Source: 2-12-FULL-42-15 sp964196565 (GTDB lineage Bacteria; Pseudomonadota; Gammaproteobacteria; Coxiellales; Coxiellaceae). From it: 6,259 nucleotides of DNA. The stretch spans positions 1-6,259 of the forward strand of contig CAXMUH010000134.1 in NCBI GenBank assembly GCA_964196565.1, in the 5' to 3' direction. The position numbers were made by a program, and so were the translations under genes. Within the stretch, counting starts at the first letter, position 1; the number at the start of each line of letters is the position of its first letter. The notes beneath the pieces were generated by a model, which had not been told where the DNA came from, searched no databases, and was given only the letters and a program-made list of their open reading frames with translations. Of this stretch, positions 1-5,662 are shown one piece after another.

Positions 1-32
1 CTTATTTCTTGAATCACGCTGCACGCGATATT

Positions 33-69
33 CCTGGCCGCGCGATCTTCGATCACTTGTCCAGGCTAC
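33..69. repeat. 37-nt hairpin element, copy 1
   Basis: This is a GC-rich imperfect palindrome between genes. The outer stem CCTGG (33-37) pairs with CCAGG (61-65). The inner stem GCGATC (42-47) pairs with GATCAC (51-56) around a 3-nt loop, with one C/A mismatch. A second copy lies at 213-249. The two differ at 8 of 37 positions, including two compensatory base-pair changes, so the fold appears to be conserved. There is no T-tract, so it is not an obvious terminator. It looks like a dispersed REP/MITE-type element, but genome copy number cannot be judged from this window. Confidence 0.7.
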
Positions 70-115
70 GAGTGCCATAAATAAAACCCGCGATTCTAAA
101 TGTGAAGACTATATG

Positions 116-135
116 CTCGTCTTTGCGACCACGAG
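116..135. repeat. 20-bp direct repeat, copy 1
   Basis: The 20-mer CTCGTCTTTGCGACCACGAG is repeated exactly at 183-202, 67 bp away. Its ends form a 5-bp inverted repeat (CTCGT/ACGAG). Downstream of this copy only, TTGC and CCAC (123-132) can pair with GTGG and GCAA (146-155), giving a longer imperfect stem-loop. This resembles dispersed short palindromic elements containing TTGCGA...GCAAT that are common in some intracellular bacteria. That family assignment is from general recall. Confidence 0.7.
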
Positions 136-182
136 CTCTGCGAAGTGGGAAGCAATTGTAAGTCTCATATTTGATCCACAGA

Positions 183-202
183 CTCGTCTTTGCGACCACG
201 AG
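183..202. repeat. 20-bp direct repeat, copy 2
   Basis: This copy is identical in all 20 bases to 116-135. Here the repeat is followed by a T-rich stretch and then by the second 37-nt hairpin element at 213-249. The two repeat types are therefore nested: hairpin, 20-mer, 20-mer, hairpin. Confidence 0.7.
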
Positions 203-212
203 TTTTTATTTC

Positions 213-249
213 CCCGGCCGCGCAATCAAAGATTGCTTGTCCGGGCTAC
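213..249. repeat. 37-nt hairpin element, copy 2
   Basis: This is the second copy of the element at 33-69. The outer stem CCCGG (213-217) pairs with CCGGG (241-245). The inner stem GCAATC (222-227) pairs perfectly with GATTGC (231-236) around an AAA loop. Relative to copy 1, the pairs 215:243 (C-G for T-A) and 224:234 (A-T for G-C) have changed on both sides. This copy has the better inner stem. Confidence 0.7.
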
Positions 250-270
250 TAAATACATTTGGTAAAACAG

Positions 271-297
271 AAACCGCCTCGGATGAGGCGGTTTTTT
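271..297 (-). terminator. Intrinsic terminator of the leftward autotransporter pair, possibly bidirectional
   Basis: A perfect 10-bp stem, AAACCGCCTC (271-280) with GAGGCGGTTT (285-294), closes on a 4-nt loop. It begins 19 nt past the TAA stop at 314, where a terminator for the leftward genes belongs. In the leftward direction the stem is followed by the moderately T-rich CTGTTTTACC. In the rightward direction it runs straight into six T residues, so it would also block rightward transcription and may be the stronger terminator that way. Confidence 0.85.
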
Positions 298-313
298 AGA
301 AGTTGAACTATTT

Positions 314-2701
314 TTAAGGATAAATTCTAGTACCAAGACCAAGGGTTAAGTTTCCTGCCACTAGAGCACCACCAGTAGTACCATTAGTATTAAGTGAGGC
401 AATACCTGCACCAGTTAGCGCTACTGGACGATCAGTTAATATAGTAACCATCCCACCAGCAATAACTGTTACAATCGCGCTGCCAAATGCAAAACCAGTG
501 AAGCTATTACCAATTATACCATTGATAGTAGTAGCTTGTGCTCTTACAGTGTTAGTCATAAACAAGCCTGTACGAGTACCAGCGGCGATTGTATTATTTA
601 GAAAGCCACCGGCAATAGAGATAACCATATCACTTACCCCAATACCCGTATTCACTAGCACAGCCTGGCCAGCTGAGGTACCAGTTTTAGTAACGGTATT
701 ATTGCGAAAAGCTCCGTCAATAACTATACTTTTTGGGAAACCTCCTGCTACCAGATTTATATCCACTACCCCACCTGCGATAGTATTACCCGCACCAGTA
801 AAGCTATTATTACTAATATCACCCTGGACATAAACATTATTTAGTAATGCCATTGCAATACTTGCATCCGCAGCTCCAGCAGCAGTGTTAATAATTGTAT
901 TACCAGTAATGTTGGTAAAAGTTACCGTGCCAACATTAGAAAAACCAGCTATAAAGGTTGCATCGCCGATAGTGGGCCCAGCATTTTGAAGAAAGTTATT
1001 GGTAACAGTCGCGATTAGATGTCCATTTAGACTGTTCCCTATGTTTAGAATTTCTGCAGCTGACGTAGTAGTAAACCTATTTCTATCTACCAAGGCAACC
1101 GTGTTAGATCCAGGTCCACCACCTCGCATAAAAACGGCGGGATTATTACCTGGGATTACACCGCTCGTAACGTTATTTTGAAGAACCAGATTGTTAGTAC
1201 CTGCCACCAACCCAACAAGAGGGAGGAATCTGAAAAATTGAGCATCACCGGTTTCAGTATTGTTGCGAATAATAATGTTGCCATAAGCTGTTACGCCACC
1301 ACCTATTTCGATTGCGCTCTCAGCTACTGCTGCACCTACATTATTAAACGCCATATTTTCAACAGTTAAATTTGGAGCGGTATTAACAAAACTCACGAGA
1401 TCAAAGCCAGCGGCACCTCGGGTAATTAGGCCATTTTGGCCAACTTGTACCATAAAGTCTTGACCTTCACGGGTAAAGCTAAATACACCACCCTCTAAGA
1501 CTTGGTTACCTTGCATGGTTTTGACGCCTGTCACTGTGGCATTGCCACGCACACCAATGATGTTGTTTCTAGCATTGGCGACAATTGCATCAAAAGCTCC
1601 ATTAGTTATACCAGTATTAACTAACGCCACTTGCGTTTGCTGACCATCAAATTCATTGCGGAGAATTCTCGCAGGCTCAGTTGCTGCTGCATTGCTACCA
1701 TTGCCATCCGAGCTCATTTCTACGTTTAAGTCACGACGGATAAAGCTGGTCATGCGACGTTCTAAACCAACATCGGGCGGACGTTTGCCAAGAGTAATAT
1801 CAAAGCGCGCGCCTGCATACCAGATGGAGCCTGATAATGCATCATCACGCCAGTTAGCAATTAGGGAAATTTTGTCAAATATGCTAAATATGCGACGGTG
1901 TGCCTCTGTGATGTCATATTGCAAACGAAGATTTGGTCCAACAGCAGTTTTAACACGATCTGCAGCAAACACATACATGCCCGCATACGCTCTAACATTA
2001 CGCCAAAAGGTATAGCCAAATTCAGCGTCCCAACCGCCCATGGATCTTTCAATACCACGGGCATAACATATACGACTGTTACCTGAACATAAAAAGGCGG
2101 TATTAAATGCAGAGACAAACGCCTCTCTGCTCCCGGTTGGAATATAACCATTAGTGTCGAAATACCATTTATTACTTTGAAAATCAGCACCGACTGTAAT
2201 TTGGCTAAATTTATTCCCAAATCGAGTTTTTCTATCGTCGTAAAACCCATAAACTGTCCACAAATAATTACCGCTGTCGGTGATTTCACGAAGACCTATG
2301 CCCGCATTGTATTCCCAAGCGTTTTTCTCCCGCTCATAATAACGACCATCAGCGAAAACAATCGCTTTTGTGCTTATGGTATAAGGGAGAAATAAATCAT
2401 ACAGTCCAAATGAATTTGAGCGTGATTGATAAAAAGGTCCGAGCGAAGCGCGTGGTCGGTATGTGGTTTTTTCAAACGTCACTTGGACTGATTTTAAATC
2501 ACCTTTTGCTGGCGCAAGATCAACAACGTTTTCTAATTTTTCATGCTTATTATTATCAGAGTATGTGGCAAACGGTTTATTATTGTAGGCCATAATAGCT
2601 AACGTAGACTCGGCGCTAGCAGGACTGAATAACGGATATGAAAACAAAAATAAGCTACACAATGCTGATGCGCTTATTAAAGTCAGCCCTTTTCTTTCCA
2701 T
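314..2701 (-). CDS. Inverse-autotransporter (intimin/invasin-type) outer-membrane protein with beta-helix-like passenger, downstream paralogue
   Basis: This 795-residue protein is a predicted surface-exposed adhesin-like protein. Residues 1-30 form a signal peptide with an ASA cleavage site at 28-30. Residues about 85-328 match the inverse-autotransporter beta-domain: YGFYDD (151-156), SQITVGADF (166-174), FDTNGYIP (181-188), GGWDAEFGY (222-230), and the barrel end LERRMTSFIRRD (313-324). In this family the N-terminal barrel sits in the outer membrane and exports the C-terminal part. Residues about 346-450 are a linker module shared with the neighbouring paralogue. Residues 450-795 contain about nine NN-centred repeats spaced 27-36 residues apart, which suggests a right-handed parallel beta-helix; the usual Ig-like repeats are not seen. 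No LysM domain is evident. The start is set by an AAGGAG site 7 nt upstream. It is probably cotranscribed behind the paralogue at 5098-2729. The ligand is unknown. The barrel call is strong; the passenger fold is inferred. Confidence 0.88.
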   Translation of the reverse strand: MERKGLTLISASALCSLFLFSYPLFSPASAESTLAIMAYNNKPFATYSDNNKHEKLENVVDLAPAKGDLKSVQVTFEKTTYRPRASLGPFYQSRSNSFGLYDLFLPYTISTKAIVFADGRYYEREKNAWEYNAGIGLREITDSGNYLWTVYGFYDDRKTRFGNKFSQITVGADFQSNKWYFDTNGYIPTGSREAFVSAFNTAFLCSGNSRICYARGIERSMGGWDAEFGYTFWRNVRAYAGMYVFAADRVKTAVGPNLRLQYDITEAHRRIFSIFDKISLIANWRDDALSGSIWYAGARFDITLGKRPPDVGLERRMTSFIRRDLNVEMSSDGNGSNAAATEPARILRNEFDGQQTQVALVNTGITNGAFDAIVANARNNIIGVRGNATVTGVKTMQGNQVLEGGVFSFTREGQDFMVQVGQNGLITRGAAGFDLVSFVNTAPNLTVENMAFNNVGAAVAESAIEIGGGVTAYGNIIIRNNTETGDAQFFRFLPLVGLVAGTNNLVLQNNVTSGVIPGNNPAVFMRGGGPGSNTVALVDRNRFTTTSAAEILNIGNSLNGHLIATVTNNFLQNAGPTIGDATFIAGFSNVGTVTFTNITGNTIINTAAGAADASIAMALLNNVYVQGDISNNSFTGAGNTIAGGVVDINLVAGGFPKSIVIDGAFRNNTVTKTGTSAGQAVLVNTGIGVSDMVISIAGGFLNNTIAAGTRTGLFMTNTVRAQATTINGIIGNSFTGFAFGSAIVTVIAGGMVTILTDRPVALTGAGIASLNTNGTTGGALVAGNLTLGLGTRIYP
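1704..1781 (-). repeat. Near-identical barrel-end block shared by the two autotransporters (copy in the downstream gene)
   Basis: This block encodes the end of the barrel and start of the linker (about LERRMTSFIRRDLNVEMSSDG). It matches 4104-4181 at 76 of 78 bases, with differences only at 1739 and 1774. The surrounding barrel DNA aligns at the same 2400-bp offset with no net indel from about 1340 to 2560 but with many more substitutions. Confidence 0.75.
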
Positions 2702-2708
2702 GAAACAA

Positions 2709-2714
2709 CTCCTT
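2709..2714 (-). promoter_or_regulatory. Ribosome binding site of the downstream autotransporter
   Basis: AAGGAG lies 7 nt before the ATG at 2701. The 20 nt from the start codon back through this site (2699-2718) are identical to those of the upstream paralogue (5096-5115). Further upstream the similarity stops, so the duplicated unit seems to have brought its translation signal but no promoter. Confidence 0.85.
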
Positions 2715-2728
2715 GTAAATTCAAATAC

Positions 2729-5098
2729 CTATTGAGTAACCGTAATGGGTACAGTAATTGTTACATCTGCTCCAACCAACCCATTAGCCGCTGCTATTTG
2801 ATCTTCGGGTGTTGCACCAGCTGCCGGCACACCGAGATTTAAAGAAACATTTAAAGATCCATCATTATTGATACTAACTGCGGCGCCAACACCAAACGAT
2901 GTAAAAGTATTACTATTAAACCCATCAATCGCTACAAGATCGAACGTCCCGCCACCAGCATTGGAATCAATCTTTATCCCAGTCCCAATACCTGAGGTTA
3001 AGGTATTATTGGTAAACCCTCCAGCTAAAACTATTGAGATGTCGGCGGCAGGGTTACCGTTAGAACTTAAATGCACGGCCGGTGCAGCTGCCAAAGCAGT
3101 TGTATTTGTAAAAGTATTATTGGTAATAGACGCCGAAAATAGCGTTGACCAAGGCACATTAAAAGCAAGGCTCTGTACGACAAAAGCACCTGTAGTAGCA
3201 ATCGCTGCTGCAGTAATGCTATTATTGGTAATTGATCCTGTAACCTTATTCGCAAACTGGATCAGCATTCCGGTATCACCCGTACTGGTAATGGTATTGC
3301 CTGAGAACGCGCGCAGCGCAATACTACCACCAACACCCCCACCTAATATCTGAACAGCTGAATTCCCCGTAGCAATATTGGCTGCTGTAGTAATAATATT
3401 ATTTCTGATCCAGGCATTGTTTAGCGAACCTTCATTAGCGGCGCCACTGGAAATAACCGCCAGTCCAGTGACATCGACTGTTGTGGTGATAACATTGTTG
3501 TCAAGAATCGTGTTAATTGTAGATGGGGCGTTGGCTCCATTGATGCGAATAATTGGGGACGCCCCCGTAACACCTGCACCGATAAGGCGATTATTCTGCA
3601 CAATAACAGTTACTGTGCCTGCAGCTGCAACAGGGTTTACACTTAAAAAATTACCCAAGGAGTTTTGCGTGTTGTTACGAACGATAATGGTGGTATTCGC
3701 AGCACCGAATGAAACAATAGTATAAGTTCCCGCTGTAGCGCCAGCATTATTAAATGCCATGTTCTCAACGGTTGGATTCGCACCATCCAGTCTTACTAAT
3801 GAAATAAGCGGTGCACCTCTAGAAATTAAGCCATTTTGGCCCACTTGTACTGCGAATGGTTGACCTTCACGCATAAAGCTGAAAACACCGCCTTCTAGAA
3901 CTTGATTAGCTTGCATGGCCTTATCTGTTGTTATAATTTGTCCACCACGCACACCAACGATGTTGTTTCTTGCATTGGTTATGACAGCATTAAAATCAGC
4001 ATCTGTTGTGCCAGCATTAACTAACGCCACTTGCGTTTGCTGACCATCAAAGTCATTAGTGAGAATCCTGGTTGGCTCGGTCAAGTTGGCGGTATCTCCT
4101 GACCCATCCGAGCTCATTTCTACGTTTAAGTCACGACGAATAAAGCTGGTCATGCGACGTTCTAAACCAACATTGGGCGGAAGTTTGCCCAGTGTAATAT
4201 CAAAACGCGCACCAGCATACCAGTTTGAACCAGCTAATTTATCATAACGATAATTAGCTATAAGCGCGATTTTGTCGAAGAATACTCTTAAGTTTGGATT
4301 GAGACGCCTAATGTCATATTGTAGCCGAAAATTTGGTCCTACCGCAGTTTTAACACGATTTGCAGCAAACACATACATGCCCGCATACGCTCTAAAATTA
4401 CGCCACAAGGTGTAGCCAAATTCAGCGTCCCAGCCGCCCATGGATTTTTCTTCACCGCGGGCATAACATATACGGGTATTATTCGTACATAAATAGGCGG
4501 TGTTAAATTGCGGCACAAATGCTTTGCGCCTTCCCACTGGAAAATAGCCGTTGGTGTTGAAATACCATCTTTTACTTTGAAAATCCGCCCCAACAGTAAT
4601 TTGACTAAAGTTATTCGCAAAACGAGTTCTACGATCATCATAAAAACCATACAAGGACCATAAATACTCACCATTTGGAGTAATATTACGAACACCTAAG
4701 CCTGCATTGTATTCCCAGGTGCTATTACTGCGCTGATAATAACGCCCATCGACAAACATAATAGTATGGGAGTCCAAGGTATATGGCACAAATAAATCAT
4801 ATAAACCAAAAGCGTCAACATCAGTTTGATAAAATGGGCCAAGCGATGCGCGTGGTCGGTATATGGTTTTTCCAACAATCATTTGAGCTGATTTCAGATC
4901 ACCTTGCGCTGGCGCAAGATCAACAACGTTTTTTAATTTTTTGGTTTTAAAATGAGACTCAGGGGCAAAATGGTCGTTATTGCCTACAATCATCGATAAT
5001 AAAGATGGGGTATTAGCACAACTGGACAATGGATATGAAATCAAAGATAAGGTACATAATGCTGAGGCGCTTAATAAAGCTAGCCCTTTTCCTTCCAT
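2729..5098 (-). CDS. Inverse-autotransporter (intimin/invasin-type) outer-membrane protein with beta-helix-like passenger, upstream paralogue
   Basis: This 789-residue protein has the same architecture as the gene at 2701-314. It has an N-terminal signal sequence, a barrel at about 84-327 (YGFYDD 150-155, SQITVGADF 165-173, GGWDAEFGY 221-229, LERRMTSFIRRD 312-323), a linker module at about 345-450, and a passenger of about nine asparagine-ladder repeats spaced 25-37 residues apart. Barrel and linker are highly similar to the neighbour; the passenger is clearly different in sequence. The signal peptide is unusual because LSSC (24-27) fits a lipobox, while SCA (26-28) could serve ordinary signal peptidase I. 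Two cysteines (204 and 211) in a predicted surface loop are conserved in both paralogues. An AAGGAG site 7 nt upstream supports the start. It is the first gene of the leftward pair, with a 27-nt gap to the second. Likely role: a surface adhesin or host-contact protein, ligand unknown. Confidence 0.88.
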   Translation of the reverse strand: MEGKGLALLSASALCTLSLISYPLSSCANTPSLLSMIVGNNDHFAPESHFKTKKLKNVVDLAPAQGDLKSAQMIVGKTIYRPRASLGPFYQTDVDAFGLYDLFVPYTLDSHTIMFVDGRYYQRSNSTWEYNAGLGVRNITPNGEYLWSLYGFYDDRRTRFANNFSQITVGADFQSKRWYFNTNGYFPVGRRKAFVPQFNTAYLCTNNTRICYARGEEKSMGGWDAEFGYTLWRNFRAYAGMYVFAANRVKTAVGPNFRLQYDIRRLNPNLRVFFDKIALIANYRYDKLAGSNWYAGARFDITLGKLPPNVGLERRMTSFIRRDLNVEMSSDGSGDTANLTEPTRILTNDFDGQQTQVALVNAGTTDADFNAVITNARNNIVGVRGGQIITTDKAMQANQVLEGGVFSFMREGQPFAVQVGQNGLISRGAPLISLVRLDGANPTVENMAFNNAGATAGTYTIVSFGAANTTIIVRNNTQNSLGNFLSVNPVAAAGTVTVIVQNNRLIGAGVTGASPIIRINGANAPSTINTILDNNVITTTVDVTGLAVISSGAANEGSLNNAWIRNNIITTAANIATGNSAVQILGGGVGGSIALRAFSGNTITSTGDTGMLIQFANKVTGSITNNSITAAAIATTGAFVVQSLAFNVPWSTLFSASITNNTFTNTTALAAAPAVHLSSNGNPAADISIVLAGGFTNNTLTSGIGTGIKIDSNAGGGTFDLVAIDGFNSNTFTSFGVGAAVSINNDGSLNVSLNLGVPAAGATPEDQIAAANGLVGADVTITVPITVTQ
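4104..4181 (-). repeat. Near-identical barrel-end block shared by the two autotransporters (copy in the upstream gene)
   Basis: This is the partner of 1704-1781 in the upstream paralogue, differing at two bases. It is the most conserved DNA between the paralogues that I found by eye. It lies where the membrane barrel passes into the exported part. Confidence 0.75.
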
Positions 5099-5105
5099 GA
5101 AACAA

Positions 5106-5111
5106 CTCCTT
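5106..5111 (-). promoter_or_regulatory. Ribosome binding site of the upstream autotransporter
   Basis: AAGGAG lies 7 nt before the ATG at 5098. It is embedded in the same 20-nt start-region sequence as the downstream paralogue. The leader just upstream holds a short inverted repeat, GTCC...GGAC (5116-5130 region). Its role is unknown. Confidence 0.85.
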
Positions 5112-5131
5112 GTAAGTCCATCCTTAGGACT

Positions 5132-5160
5132 AGATTAAATAATAAATCAAGCAATTGCAA
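5132..5160 (-). promoter_or_regulatory. Weak candidate promoter for the leftward autotransporter operon
   Basis: Read leftward, TTGCAA (5160-5155) is a possible -35. It is followed by an AT-rich spacer and either TTTAAT (5139-5134, 15-bp spacing) or TAATCT (5137-5132, 17-bp spacing) as -10. Neither combination has both good spacing and a good match. The placement is supported mainly by context: this is the only AT-rich space upstream of the first gene before the pseudogene remnant begins. Confidence 0.3.
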
Positions 5161-5161
5161 G

Positions 5162-5519
5162 CATTTTATGGTGTGAGTGTTATTAGTAAATGACTTTAGA
5201 AGATTTGTTATCGGCTACGCACAACATAATCGTCTTAGATGGTCGTTATTATCAGCACCTTTATATACAACGCAGGTTTAATGTTCGTAATATCACCGCA
5301 AATGGCAGATATTTGTGGTCTTTGTATTGTTTTTATGATGAACGTAAAACTCGTGTTGCGAATAATTTTGGCCAAGTTACTTTGGGCGGAGAATTGCAAA
5401 CGAAAAAAATGGTATTTCAACATCAACGGGTATATTCCAGTAGAGTGGCTTTATATTTACAGTAAATTAAATGGATTGAATTGGAATACCCGTATTGTGG
5501 GTTGTTGTGAATTTATGTA
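5162..5519 (+). pseudogene. Decayed, truncated third inverse-autotransporter barrel gene, inverted relative to the intact pair
   Basis: Rightward reading frames here match residues about 88-228 of the intact paralogues, split across two frames. Frame one gives LDGRYYQ, VRNITANGRYLWSLY and FYDERKTRVANNF; the other gives YNAG and WYFNINGYIP. Compared with the gene at 5098-2729, the breaks are an 11-nt deletion after 5255, a compensating 1-nt deletion near 5276-5285, and a 1-nt insertion in the A7 run at 5403-5409. Beyond that, NTRI and a degraded GGWDAEF-like DNA stretch remain up to about 5519. The signal peptide, start, rest of the barrel, linker and passenger are all absent. The remnant is somewhat closer to the upstream paralogue than to the downstream one but is distinct from both, so it was a third family member. 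The left edge (5162-5190) is uncertain. It cannot encode a functional barrel. Confidence 0.88.
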
Positions 5520-5543
5520 GTTTGTTATGTACGAGCACCCCAA

Positions 5544-5560
5544 GAGTGGCTACGCCACTC
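5544..5560. repeat. Perfect short hairpin between the pseudogene and the toxin-antitoxin operon
   Basis: GAGTGGC (5544-5550) pairs perfectly with GCCACTC (5554-5560) around a TAC loop. No T-tract follows on either strand, so it is unlikely to be an intrinsic terminator. It lies about 25 nt past the last recognisable piece of the pseudogene and may be a small palindromic repeat unit. No second copy occurs in this window. Confidence 0.6.
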
Positions 5561-5598
5561 ACCATAGGCTATAAGGATAGTTTGTGGGCACTCAGGAG

Positions 5599-5626
5599 TT
5601 TACTTTTCAATGTAATCTGGTAAAGT
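5599..5626 (+). promoter_or_regulatory. Candidate promoter of the toxin-antitoxin operon
   Basis: TTTACT (5599-5604) and TAAAGT (5621-5626) are separated by 16 bp and approximate a sigma-70 -35/-10 pair; the -10 matches 4 of 6. The start point would fall inside the half-site array at 5624-5651, as expected for an autorepressed promoter. TACACT (5641-5646) is an alternative -10 without a convincing -35. Confidence 0.45.
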
Positions 5627-5651
5627 GCAGCACTTAGTGCTACACTTAGTG
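5624..5651. promoter_or_regulatory. Candidate operator: five alternating AGTG/CACT half-sites
   Basis: The half-sites are AGTG (5624-5627), CACT (5631-5634), AGTG (5636-5639), CACT (5643-5646) and AGTG (5648-5651). Gaps alternate strictly between 3 and 1 nt, so the pattern repeats every 12 bp and creates overlapping palindromes centred at 5629, 5635 and 5647. The array touches the candidate -10 and ends just before the toxin's ribosome binding site. Antitoxins with helix-turn-helix domains commonly repress their own operons. Binding here by the protein at 6030 is inferred. Confidence 0.6.
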
Positions 5652-5662
5652 TGAAGGATGAT

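Noticed and set aside
116..202. CRISPR array
   Set aside because: There are only two repeat copies of 20 bp, 67 bp apart, with no further units and no cas genes.
498..833. Open frame on the plus strand antisense to the downstream autotransporter (and similar ones at 2868-3353 and 3378-3725)
   Set aside because: The proteins are low-complexity, V/I/L/P-rich reflections of the asparagine/threonine-rich passenger on the other strand, with no supporting start signals or family features.
2702..2728. Separate promoter for the downstream autotransporter in the 27-nt gap
   Set aside because: The gap is mostly the ribosome binding site and duplicated leader. No -35/-10 pair fits. A promoter inside the upstream coding region cannot be excluded.
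5190..5465. The 91-codon frame as an intact small protein
   Set aside because: It begins mid-barrel, contains an out-of-frame segment between two compensating indels, and its end results from the A7 frameshift. The neighbouring frame continues the homology.
5544..5560. Intrinsic terminator after the pseudogene
   Set aside because: The stem is followed by ACCATAGG with no run of T on either strand.
5651..5662. GTG at 5651 as the toxin start, adding four residues
   Set aside because: It lies in the operator array and has no ribosome binding site. The ATG at 5663 has AAGGA upstream and gives the family-typical MRIF start.
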